A stretch of 5,154 nt of DNA, from NCBI GenBank assembly GCA_013697365.1, contig JACCXA010000196.1, forward strand, positions 1-5,154, read 5' to 3'. A program made the translations under genes and the position numbers. Positions 1-5,154 of this stretch are shown piece by piece. The notes under the pieces were generated by a model, which was not told where the DNA came from, did not search any database, and saw only the letters and a list, made by a program, of their open reading frames with translations. Within the stretch, counting starts at the first letter, position 1. Each line of letters opens with the position of its first letter. The DNA comes from Chthoniobacterales bacterium. GTDB taxonomy: Bacteria > Verrucomicrobiota > Verrucomicrobiia > Chthoniobacterales > UBA10450.

Positions 1-1
1 G

Positions 2-1909
2 CATTACGTCAATGGCCGCGCCACCGACGTGCTGCACCTGAATTTCCAGGAGACGATCGCGCAGCGTATGCGCTATCCAGCAAAGGGGCGCGCACCGCTG
101 AGCGAAGTGCTGATGAAAGATTACTACGAGCACACGCGGAACATTTTTCGCGTGACCGAGCGAATCACCGAGCAATTTGCCTCAGGGCGGTCTTCCCATG
201 GGATGCGCGTTTTTTTTCCCTTCCTGAGCGAAGCATCGGCAGATGAAAAGGACCTCGGAGAATTTGTGCTGCGAAGCGGCCAGCTTTACGCAAAGCAGAG
301 CGACTTCCTGCAGCGCGTCCCCGTCGCGATCATGCAGGTCTTCGAGACTGCGCAAATGCACAGGGCGGATCTGAGCCCAGACTTGGAGGAATGGCTCGCG
401 CGCAATCCCGGGCTGGTGACAAAGACCTTTCGCTACGCGGTTCCACCGCGGCAGATCTTCAAGCGCATTCTGTCCCGCAAAGGTGAAGCCGGGGCGGCTC
501 TGCGCATGATGCATCGGGTGGATTTTCTCGGCCGCTACATCCCAGAGTTTGGATCGTTGACCTGCCTCGTGCAGCACGAGTTTTTCCACCGCTACACCGC
601 GGATGAACACACTTTGGTTTGCCTGGAAAAGCTGGATGCCTTAACAACTACCGCCGACCCGAAGCTCCTGCCTTATCGCGAGCTGTTTGATCGAATCGAA
701 GATCCGCTGGTGCTCTACCTGGCGCTGCTTTTGCACGACACAGGCAAAGGCGTCGGCGCCCGGCCGCATACGGAAGCAAGTGCGCTCTTCGCACAACGGG
801 TCGCCAGCCGGCTCCAGCTCGCGCCCGAGCAGCGCCGCTCGCTCATCCTGCTGGTGGACCACCACATGACGATGTCGAACATGGCGCAGCAGCGAAATGT
901 TGACGATCCTGAGACAATCGTGGAGTTCGCAGCTCTGATCCGAACGCAGAAAAACCTGGATGGGCTCATGCTGTTAACGCTGGCGGATGGGCAGGGCACG
1001 AGTGCTGACAATTGGTCGGATTGGAAAGAGTCGCTCGTCTGGCATTTGTATCACGCCACGTCTCAATACCTGACTGACGAGGCGGCGTTCTTCGAGCAGC
1101 GAAAGATCGAACGGGAGTCGTTGCAAGCGGCCGTCGCAGCGCGCTTCCCGACGGGCTATGCCGAAGAAATCGAAGCGCACTTTGAGTTCATGCCGGATAA
1201 CTACTTTCGCGGATTTGGCGTTGAGGAAATTGCCGCACACATCGCGCTCTTCCGGCGTTTCCTGACCAGGCTTTTTCAACACGATGCGCCGAAGCTTCCT
1301 TCTGCGATCGAGTGGGAAGCATACCCGCAGCAGGGACACAGCACCGCTTCCTTTTGCACATGGGACGGGCAAGATCTTCTTTCCAAAATCGCCGGTTCGC
1401 TCTCGGTCGTTCCGCTCAATATCCTAAGCGCTGACATCTACACGCGTGGCGATAATCTGGTGTTGGATGTTTTTCGCGTTTGCGATCTGCGCGGGCGCGC
1501 GGTGACTGACAGTCGTGATTTTGAGCTCGTGGAGAATACACTGCGAATGGCGCTGGAGAATCGAAGATTCGACTTCCGGCCGCAGCTCGAAACAGCGCGA
1601 CCGAGGATGCTTAAGCGGGCAGGCGCGGAAGTCGAGTTCCCGACCACGATCGGGTGTGATAACCGGGCTCATCCCAACTACACGCTGATTCAGATTCAAA
1701 CACCCGATCGGCTGGGTTTGCTCTACGATCTCCTCTCGGCCCTCGGCGAGGAGCAGATCTCTATTGCCCTTTCGCGCATCAGCACCGAAAAGGGCGCTGC
1801 CATCGATACATTCTATGTCGTGGACGGAATCAGCCGCGCCAAGATCACCGACAACACTCGCATCATCGCCGTCCAAAAGCGGTTGCAGCAAGCCGCCCTT
1901 GGCACTTGA
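2..1909 (+). CDS. glnD: [Protein-PII] uridylyltransferase / uridylyl-removing enzyme, C-terminal part (5' partial)
   Basis: Cytoplasmic nitrogen-status sensor of the GlnD family. Known members uridylylate PII proteins (GlnB/GlnK) when glutamine is low and remove UMP when it is high. The frame is open from base 2, where HYVNGRATD already reads as the conserved stretch after the nucleotidyltransferase domain, so the GTG at 29 is not the true start and the catalytic N-terminus lies outside the window. Counting residues from that GTG, the HD phosphohydrolase domain spans about 185-345: H194 in TADEHTL, H236-D237 in LLLHDTGKG, H278-H279, and D320 in TLADGQGTS, followed by the family-typical NWSDWKESL. 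Two ACT domains follow, about 443-515 (WDGQDLLSKIAGSL, then NILSADIYTR) and 550-624 (TPDRLGLLYDLLSAL), the expected glutamine sensors. About 635 residues are visible of an expected 850-950. No frameshift is seen. Its transcript appears to end at the hairpin at 1952-1970. Confidence 0.93.
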   Translation, partial: HYVNGRATDVLHLNFQETIAQRMRYPAKGRAPLSEVLMKDYYEHTRNIFRVTERITEQFASGRSSHGMRVFFPFLSEASADEKDLGEFVLRSGQLYAKQSDFLQRVPVAIMQVFETAQMHRADLSPDLEEWLARNPGLVTKTFRYAVPPRQIFKRILSRKGEAGAALRMMHRVDFLGRYIPEFGSLTCLVQHEFFHRYTADEHTLVCLEKLDALTTTADPKLLPYRELFDRIEDPLVLYLALLLHDTGKGVGARPHTEASALFAQRVASRLQLAPEQRRSLILLVDHHMTMSNMAQQRNVDDPETIVEFAALIRTQKNLDGLMLLTLADGQGTSADNWSDWKESLVWHLYHATSQYLTDEAAFFEQRKIERESLQAAVAARFPTGYAEEIEAHFEFMPDNYFRGFGVEEIAAHIALFRRFLTRLFQHDAPKLPSAIEWEAYPQQGHSTASFCTWDGQDLLSKIAGSLSVVPLNILSADIYTRGDNLVLDVFRVCDLRGRAVTDSRDFELVENTLRMALENRRFDFRPQLETARPRMLKRAGAEVEFPTTIGCDNRAHPNYTLIQIQTPDRLGLLYDLLSALGEEQISIALSRISTEKGAAIDTFYVVDGISRAKITDNTRIIAVQKRLQQAALGT

Positions 1910-1951
1910 GGAAATCACGCTGGCCCTCCCCCCCCGACGCGGCTAATATCT

Positions 1952-1970
1952 CACGCTTCGGCGTGTTTTT
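1952..1970 (+). terminator. Rho-independent terminator with UUCG tetraloop after glnD
   Basis: A perfect 5-bp stem (CACGC with GCGTG) closes a TTCG loop through a C-G pair, giving the very stable C(UUCG)G tetraloop, and is followed at once by five T residues. It lies 42 bases after the glnD stop. The stem is short, but the loop type and the T-tract make intrinsic termination likely. It probably separates glnD from the next gene. Confidence 0.75.
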
Positions 1971-2003
1971 CGGCCTATCCCCCTCCCCCGCCGCCTTTCA
2001 ATC

Positions 2004-2756
2004 ATGAACGTCCTCATTCTCGCAGCCGGTTACGCAACTCGCCTCTATCCGCTGACCCTGACGAAAGCGAAACCTCTCCTCGAAGTAGCCGGCAGGCCCA
2101 TGATTGAGTGGGTGCTCGATAATCTCGCGCCCGTACCGGGAATCGAGACAGTTTACGTTGTGACGAATAACAAGTTCGCGCGTGATTTTCAAAACTGGGC
2201 TGAGCAATACCAGCAACGCTCGGAAAAGATTCGACTTAAGATCATCAACGACGGCTCGAACGATGATTCCGACAAGCTTGGCGCCATCGGCGACGTAAAC
2301 CTCGTCCTGAGCCGGGAGGACCTGGCGAACAAGGACCTGATCATTGTCGCCGGGGACAACCTTTTTAGCGAACCACTCACAGGATTCGCGGCCCATGCGC
2401 GTGGCTCGGAGGCCACCCTGGCGACGTATGATGTCGGCAACCTTGAGTTGATTAAAAAGTACAGCTCCATTACGACCGATGCGGAAGGCGTCCTCACGTC
2501 CTTCGAGGAAAAGCCCACGGATCCCAAGAGCACTTTGACTGGAATCGCGCTTTATTACTTCTCCCGTCAGGTGGTGCCGCTCGTCACGACCTACATCGCA
2601 GCGGGAAACAACCCGGACCAACCGGGTCGTTTCATCCAATGGCTTTACCAGCGCAAGCAGGTCCGGACCTATCAGATCAAAGGCACGTGGTTCGACATCG
2701 GCAGCAAAGAGACGCTGGAAGAAGCCAATGTGCTCTTCCAGCAGTTTGTGCGATAA
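2004..2756 (+). CDS. Sugar-phosphate nucleotidylyltransferase (NTP_transferase family)
   Basis: A 250-residue protein of the RmlA/GalU/GlmU-N fold. Such enzymes condense a sugar 1-phosphate with an NTP to give an NDP-sugar and pyrophosphate, feeding polysaccharide, LPS or envelope glycan synthesis. Visible signatures are the N-terminal nucleotide loop LAAGYATRLYPLT (residues 6-18), K23 and PLLEV at 24-28, GRPMIEWVL (30-38), the metal/sugar-binding VAGDN (115-119), FEEKP (167-171), TGIALYYF (179-186) and WFDIGS (229-234). The length matches short single-domain members without a left-handed beta-helix acyltransferase tail. Two departures from consensus are GYATRL instead of GxGTRL and AKPLL instead of PKPLL. 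The substrate (glucose, mannose or other sugar; UTP, dTTP or GTP) cannot be decided from motifs. The ATG at 2004 directly precedes the conserved N-terminal strand. No Shine-Dalgarno sequence is visible. It converges with the DUF5069 gene, leaving 17 bases between stops. Confidence 0.9.
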   Translation: MNVLILAAGYATRLYPLTLTKAKPLLEVAGRPMIEWVLDNLAPVPGIETVYVVTNNKFARDFQNWAEQYQQRSEKIRLKIINDGSNDDSDKLGAIGDVNLVLSREDLANKDLIIVAGDNLFSEPLTGFAAHARGSEATLATYDVGNLELIKKYSSITTDAEGVLTSFEEKPTDPKSTLTGIALYYFSRQVVPLVTTYIAAGNNPDQPGRFIQWLYQRKQVRTYQIKGTWFDIGSKETLEEANVLFQQFVR

Positions 2757-2773
2757 GGGAAAGTTTTCTCGGT

Positions 2774-3196
2774 CTACTTCTTCCGGCCTTCATCGAACTC
2801 GATCAGGTCGAAGTAAGTGCGAATGTCTTTGCGGCCTTCGCCCCCGGCCTCTTTCAGAAAATGCGTGAAGCGCGCCTTCTTCACCGCCGTATCAGGATGA
2901 CGCGAGATCATCGCCTGATTCCACTCGTCGACTTCCTCGGGCGAATGCTTTGTCCCGTTCTGAACGATCCATTCCAGAATCGGGCCGTCATTCTCCAGGC
3001 GATTTGCGGCTTCTTCGAAGCTATCCGGATTCAGTTTCAGAAAGGCAAGCAGATGCTTGTCGAAACCAACGGTTTTGTAGTTGTACCCGTCCAGCAACCC
3101 CTTGCGATGTAGCTTCGCTTTGTCGATAAGACGCGGTAAATGAACGTAACCGCCGAGGCGGTCATACGGACTGCGCGGAAGCAGCTTTTTTTCCAT
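2774..3196 (-). CDS. DUF5069 domain-containing protein
   Basis: A 140-residue soluble protein with no signal peptide or membrane segment. The opening LLPRSPYDRLGGYVHLPRL (residues 5-23), followed by IDKAKLHRKGLLDGYNY, is the hallmark of DUF5069 proteins, which I know as common in Verrucomicrobiota and related groups. The rest is helical and charged: FDKHLLAFLK (45-54), EEAANRLENDGPILEWI (61-77) and a C-terminal segment ending YFDLIEFDEGRKK. The function of the family is unknown and no catalytic motif is evident. It is the last gene of a minus-strand run, starting 14 bases after the stop of the zinc-ribbon bactofilin, so co-transcription is likely. The ATG at 3196 directly precedes the conserved N-terminus. 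No Shine-Dalgarno motif is visible before it. Confidence 0.88.
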   Translation of the reverse strand: MEKKLLPRSPYDRLGGYVHLPRLIDKAKLHRKGLLDGYNYKTVGFDKHLLAFLKLNPDSFEEAANRLENDGPILEWIVQNGTKHSPEEVDEWNQAMISRHPDTAVKKARFTHFLKEAGGEGRKDIRTYFDLIEFDEGRKK

Positions 3197-3210
3197 TCAG
3201 ACCCGGAGGC

Positions 3211-4068
3211 CTATGTCGCAGGCAAGGAGGAAATCAGCCCGCTCGTTAGAACGAGGTTCTCGTCTGGGGCTGGCTTTAGCACCGGCAAAAGCTCCGCTTG
3301 CGTAAAGCCGCTGCTGCCGATCATCAACTGGCCGGAAAAAACGCCTCCCTTTTCCACCGAGATCGATTTCGCCGTGACACTCCCGTCCAGCGTGGCGCCC
3401 CGATGAACTACGACAACAGTTTCCGCAATGACTTCACCTGTCATATGGCCACGGATCTCAATACTTTTCACCCGCACGCGGCGAAAAAATTGGACCTCGG
3501 ACTTGCGGTCGATGAGGACGTGATTCGCGGAAATTCGACCCGGAATTTTACCGTCAAAATGAACTGTTACAGTCCCAAAACAGTGCAAATCGCCCCGAAC
3601 CTTCCCTTCGATCAAAGCGGAACGACAGACGACCTGGCTGCTGCTCAAATCGCCCCGCGCCGTCACATGTAATTCGCCATGCGTCCGAATCGCGCGGCTA
3701 AAGTTCGTGGTGATTCTGTAATCGCGCAGATCAAGGTGAGCGCTGCATTTCGGACAGGTGGTCGAAGAGGCCGCCGCGATGACTTCCTGCTTCGCTTTGC
3801 ACTCGAAGCATTCGACCGTCGAACTGCCTTTCTTCGCCCAGAAACCTTCCAGCTTATGCAGGACCGAATGGGCGTGCTCTTCGAGCGCAGCTATTGGTTG
3901 CGTGTCGCGTGGCGCGCGCAGTTTGATCTCGCGAGGCTTGGGAGCTGACGGCACGAAATTGCCGCCGCACTGGCGGCACATCGTGCTCTTCGCGGCGGCA
4001 TACTCCATCTGCTGAAAGCCGCAGTGTGGACACTCCACACTGAGCTTAGCAGGGCCCGGCTTTGCCAC
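3211..4068 (-). CDS. Tandem zinc-ribbon / bactofilin-domain protein
   Basis: A 285-residue protein in three parts. Two treble-cysteine zinc ribbons come first, C13-C16/C31-C34 (CPHC, CRQC) and C87-C90/C105-C108 (CFEC, CPKC), both with exactly 14 residues between CxxC pairs, joined by a basic, Pro-rich linker with a short helix (EEHAHSVLHKLEGF). From about 120 to 250 the sequence becomes short repeated strands with recurring Gly and Val/Ile (GELHVTARGDL, ALIEGKVRGDL, GRISANHVLI, IEIRGHMTGEV, GATLDGSVTAKSISV), the beta-helix pattern of bactofilins (DUF583), which form nucleotide-independent filaments. A hydrophobic 25-residue tail follows. No transmembrane segment is seen. The start is the GTG at 4068, because the first zinc ribbon begins only 12 residues later and the next Met (residue 21) would cut it. 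It lies 23 bases after the upstream bactofilin and probably shares its transcript. The zinc ribbons may bind nucleic acid or protein; this is inference. Confidence 0.88.
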   Translation of the reverse strand: MAKPGPAKLSVECPHCGFQQMEYAAAKSTMCRQCGGNFVPSAPKPREIKLRAPRDTQPIAALEEHAHSVLHKLEGFWAKKGSSTVECFECKAKQEVIAAASSTTCPKCSAHLDLRDYRITTNFSRAIRTHGELHVTARGDLSSSQVVCRSALIEGKVRGDLHCFGTVTVHFDGKIPGRISANHVLIDRKSEVQFFRRVRVKSIEIRGHMTGEVIAETVVVVHRGATLDGSVTAKSISVEKGGVFSGQLMIGSSGFTQAELLPVLKPAPDENLVLTSGLISSLPAT

Positions 4069-4091
4069 TGGTCGCGGGGAGCTTGGGGGTC

Positions 4092-4652
4092 TTAGGCGCG
4101 AGCGCCGAAAGCGGCCTTCACGGGCGCCGCTGGCTCATCGTTCCGCACAATCTCAGGACGCGTATTCGCGCCGGCTTTCCCACCGCTGGTCACTTCGGAT
4201 TTGCCGACGAAGGTTGCGCCTTCTTCGATCACGAGACGCGCTGCTTTCAAATCACCCTGCAGAGTGCAGCGGGACTTCAGCTCGCAGCGCTCTGCGACGG
4301 TAATGTTACCCTGGACCTTCCCAAAGACCGTAATGGATTTGGTCTTGATCTCACCGCGGATGTCAGCGTTTTCGCCGATCGTCAGGACGCCGTCGGAATG
4401 GATCTCGCCTTCCACTTTGCCGTCGATGAGGAGCTCTTTTTGAAATTTGATCGAACCTTTAATCTCTACGTCGCTTGAAAGGATGTCTTTGCCAGAATGT
4501 TCAGCCATAAGTTTTTGATGATCGGTAGTGGTTGGTGCAGATGTTCTTGGATCTTCGCGATAGGCGAGGCCGTTGTTATCATCACTGCCCGCGCTTAACG
4601 ATCCTTCTCCGATCGAGGACAGGGGCTTTTGCGGGATGAATTTTTTCAACAC
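4092..4652 (-). CDS. Bactofilin (polymer-forming cytoskeletal protein)
   Basis: A bactofilin (DUF583) of 186 residues, within the usual size for the family. These proteins self-assemble into beta-helical filaments, often at the membrane, and help place peptidoglycan enzymes, stalks or chromosome-segregation factors. The core spans about residues 58-152, starting DILSSDVEIKGSIKF and continuing with IDGKVEGEI, TIGENADIRGEI, SITVFGKVQGNI, TLQGDL and LVIEEGATFVG. It is flanked by a Ser/Asp/Asn-rich N-terminal linker and an Ala/Pro-rich C-terminal tail, as is typical. The start is uncertain. The GTG at 4652 (V-L-K-K-F-I, resembling short bactofilin membrane-targeting N-termini) is the first start after an in-frame TAA at 4662-4664. 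An ATG at 4508 (MAEHSGKD) would give 138 residues and keep the whole core. Codons just before 4508 have unusually low GC3 (about 2 of 16), which favours the shorter form. Neither start has a visible Shine-Dalgarno sequence. It leads the three-gene run. Confidence 0.88.
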   Translation of the reverse strand: MLKKFIPQKPLSSIGEGSLSAGSDDNNGLAYREDPRTSAPTTTDHQKLMAEHSGKDILSSDVEIKGSIKFQKELLIDGKVEGEIHSDGVLTIGENADIRGEIKTKSITVFGKVQGNITVAERCELKSRCTLQGDLKAARLVIEEGATFVGKSEVTSGGKAGANTRPEIVRNDEPAAPVKAAFGARA

Positions 4653-4657
4653 GCGCC

Positions 4658-4686
4658 ATTCTTAAAGACGTGTGTTGCGTTGTCAA
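4658..4686 (-). promoter_or_regulatory. Sigma70-like promoter for the bactofilin operon
   Basis: On the minus strand a perfect -35 box TTGACA (4681-4686) is followed after 17 bases by AAGAAT (4658-4663), which matches TATAAT at 4 of 6 positions. Transcription would begin near 4651, essentially at the proposed GTG start at 4652, or about 143 bases before the alternative ATG at 4508. The perfect -35 box and ideal spacing support it. The weak -10 box and the absence of other data limit confidence. Confidence 0.5.
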
Positions 4687-4709
4687 CGGATTCCACGGAA
4701 ACAAGCAGG

Positions 4710-4733
4710 ATTGACGCCTTTTTTCGGGTCAAT
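4710..4733. repeat. Short inverted repeat upstream of the bactofilin promoter
   Basis: ATTGAC (4710-4715) and GTCAAT (4728-4733) are perfect reverse complements. The pairing continues inward as CC/GG if one base is bulged, leaving a T-rich (plus strand) loop. It lies 23 bases upstream of the -35 box and 69 bases downstream of the tRNA 3' end. It could be a protein-binding palindrome for the operon or a weak terminator for the tRNA, although no T-tract follows the stem in the minus direction. The rest of the gap between the bactofilin and the tRNA shows no gene. Confidence 0.35.
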
Positions 4734-4801
4734 TAAATAGCAACACTGAAGCCTATGCCCCAAGGGCCGCGTCGAGAGCTCGCCCCAGCCGCGAATTCGT
4801 C

Positions 4802-4874
<73 letters not shown>

Positions 4875-4881
4875 TACGCGG

Positions 4882-4917
4882 GCGCGAGAGGTTGCCGCCC
4901 TTGCGAAGGCTCCGCGC
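4882..4917. repeat. Hairpin-forming sequence directly 5' of the tRNA
   Basis: GCGCG (4882-4886) and GAG (4888-4890) pair with CTC-CGCGC (4910-4917), giving 8 bp with one bulged A. Inside, CCTT-GCG-AAGG (4899-4909) forms a second small stem. The sequence ends 8 bases before the first tRNA base, so a tRNA precursor transcribed from further upstream would carry this fold in its 5' leader. Function is unknown. It may be part of the larger structured region that follows. Confidence 0.35.
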
Positions 4918-4950
4918 TTTCATCAAAGCGATCAAGCGAGTTCGCGATCC

Positions 4951-5149
4951 GGACCAGGGAAGAAAAACTCCGACTACGGGGCCTCGAGAGGGCAGCCTAC
5001 GGGCGCTCCGCCCTATTTCGTCGAAGGACTGTTCCAGTATACCCTTCGAACCTTTTGGAATGATGGTTGGATCCCGGGGGGGGCTTTCTAACGACTATCC
5101 AATTCTATATGGGCTGCCGACCGCCGGCCCCGTAGAGCACACACTGGCC
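4951..5149. repeat. Nested inverted-repeat region; candidate structured RNA or palindromic element
   Basis: Three arms nest. GG(A)CCAG at 4951-4957 pairs with CTGGCC at 5144-5149. CTACGGGGCC at 4974-4983 pairs perfectly with GGCCCCGTAG at 5126-5135. GGCAGCC at 4991-4997 pairs perfectly with GGCTGCC at 5112-5118. The last two arms are separated by exactly 7 unpaired bases on each side. Between them lie three hairpins: GGGCG-CTC-CGCCC (5001-5013); TCGAAGG/CCTTCGA (5021-5027 with 5043-5049), with an inner ACTG-TTC-CAGT stem; and TTGGAT/ATCCAA (5067-5072 with 5097-5102), extendable by two G-T pairs on the plus strand only. No long protein-coding frame with a start codon covers the region, and I recognise no known RNA family. 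It could be a noncoding RNA, a riboswitch-like leader, or a small miniature transposable element. Confidence 0.4.
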
Positions 5150-5154
5150 ACAGG

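Noticed and set aside
1944..1949. TAATAT as a -10 box for the nucleotidyltransferase gene
   Set aside because: There is no -35-like sequence 16-18 bases upstream (it is C-rich), and the start would fall before the terminator hairpin.
1998..2639. Minus-strand frame of 213 codons antisense to the nucleotidyltransferase
   Set aside because: It lies entirely opposite a gene with clear family motifs, and its translation shows no recognisable domain. It is a mirror of codon bias.
2639..3112. Plus-strand frame of 157 codons across the convergent gap and the DUF5069 gene
   Set aside because: It overlaps the 3' end of the nucleotidyltransferase and most of the DUF5069 gene on the opposite strand, and its protein has no recognisable motif.
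5043..5060. TTCGAAC resembling a tRNA/tmRNA T-loop
   Set aside because: The flanking bases cannot form the 5-bp T stem, and no acceptor or tag-peptide sequence of a tmRNA is nearby.
5086..5110. TAACGACTA followed by CTATAT, reminiscent of group I intron core elements
   Set aside because: No matching TAGTC partner strand exists downstream in the window, other core elements are not visible, and the adjacent tRNA is uninterrupted.

Overview
The window looks like a bacterial chromosome segment, most likely from a Verrucomicrobiota member of the soil Chthoniobacterales type. This rests on the gene mix (a DUF5069 protein, two bactofilins, one of them with zinc ribbons, and a GlnD-type sensor), a GC content that looks to be in the mid to high 50s by eye, and weak or absent Shine-Dalgarno sequences. 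The taxonomic call is inference from family distribution, not from a marker alignment.

Left part, plus strand (1-2756): the C-terminal two thirds of a PII uridylyltransferase/uridylyl-removing enzyme (glnD), whose nucleotidyltransferase domain lies outside the window. It ends at a compact C(UUCG)G hairpin terminator. A 250-residue sugar-phosphate nucleotidylyltransferase follows, starting 33 bases after the T-tract.

Middle part, minus strand (2774-4652): a compact three-gene run converging on the nucleotidyltransferase. In transcription order it holds a bactofilin, a second bactofilin-like protein with two N-terminal zinc ribbons, and a DUF5069 protein, with gaps of 23 and 14 bases. A TTGACA-type promoter lies directly in front of the first gene, so close that its GTG start may be leaderless. 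Together these suggest a cytoskeletal or envelope-patterning polymer module. The role of the DUF5069 member is unknown.

Right part (4653-5154): a regulatory gap, then a complete minus-strand tRNA with anticodon CAT that matches the lysidine-modified tRNA-Ile2 pattern, without an encoded CCA. The last 280 bases hold no credible protein gene. They are rich in nested inverted repeats: paired 10-base and 7-base blocks at matching spacing enclose three further hairpins. This is the least explained structure in the window, and may be a structured RNA or a small palindromic element.
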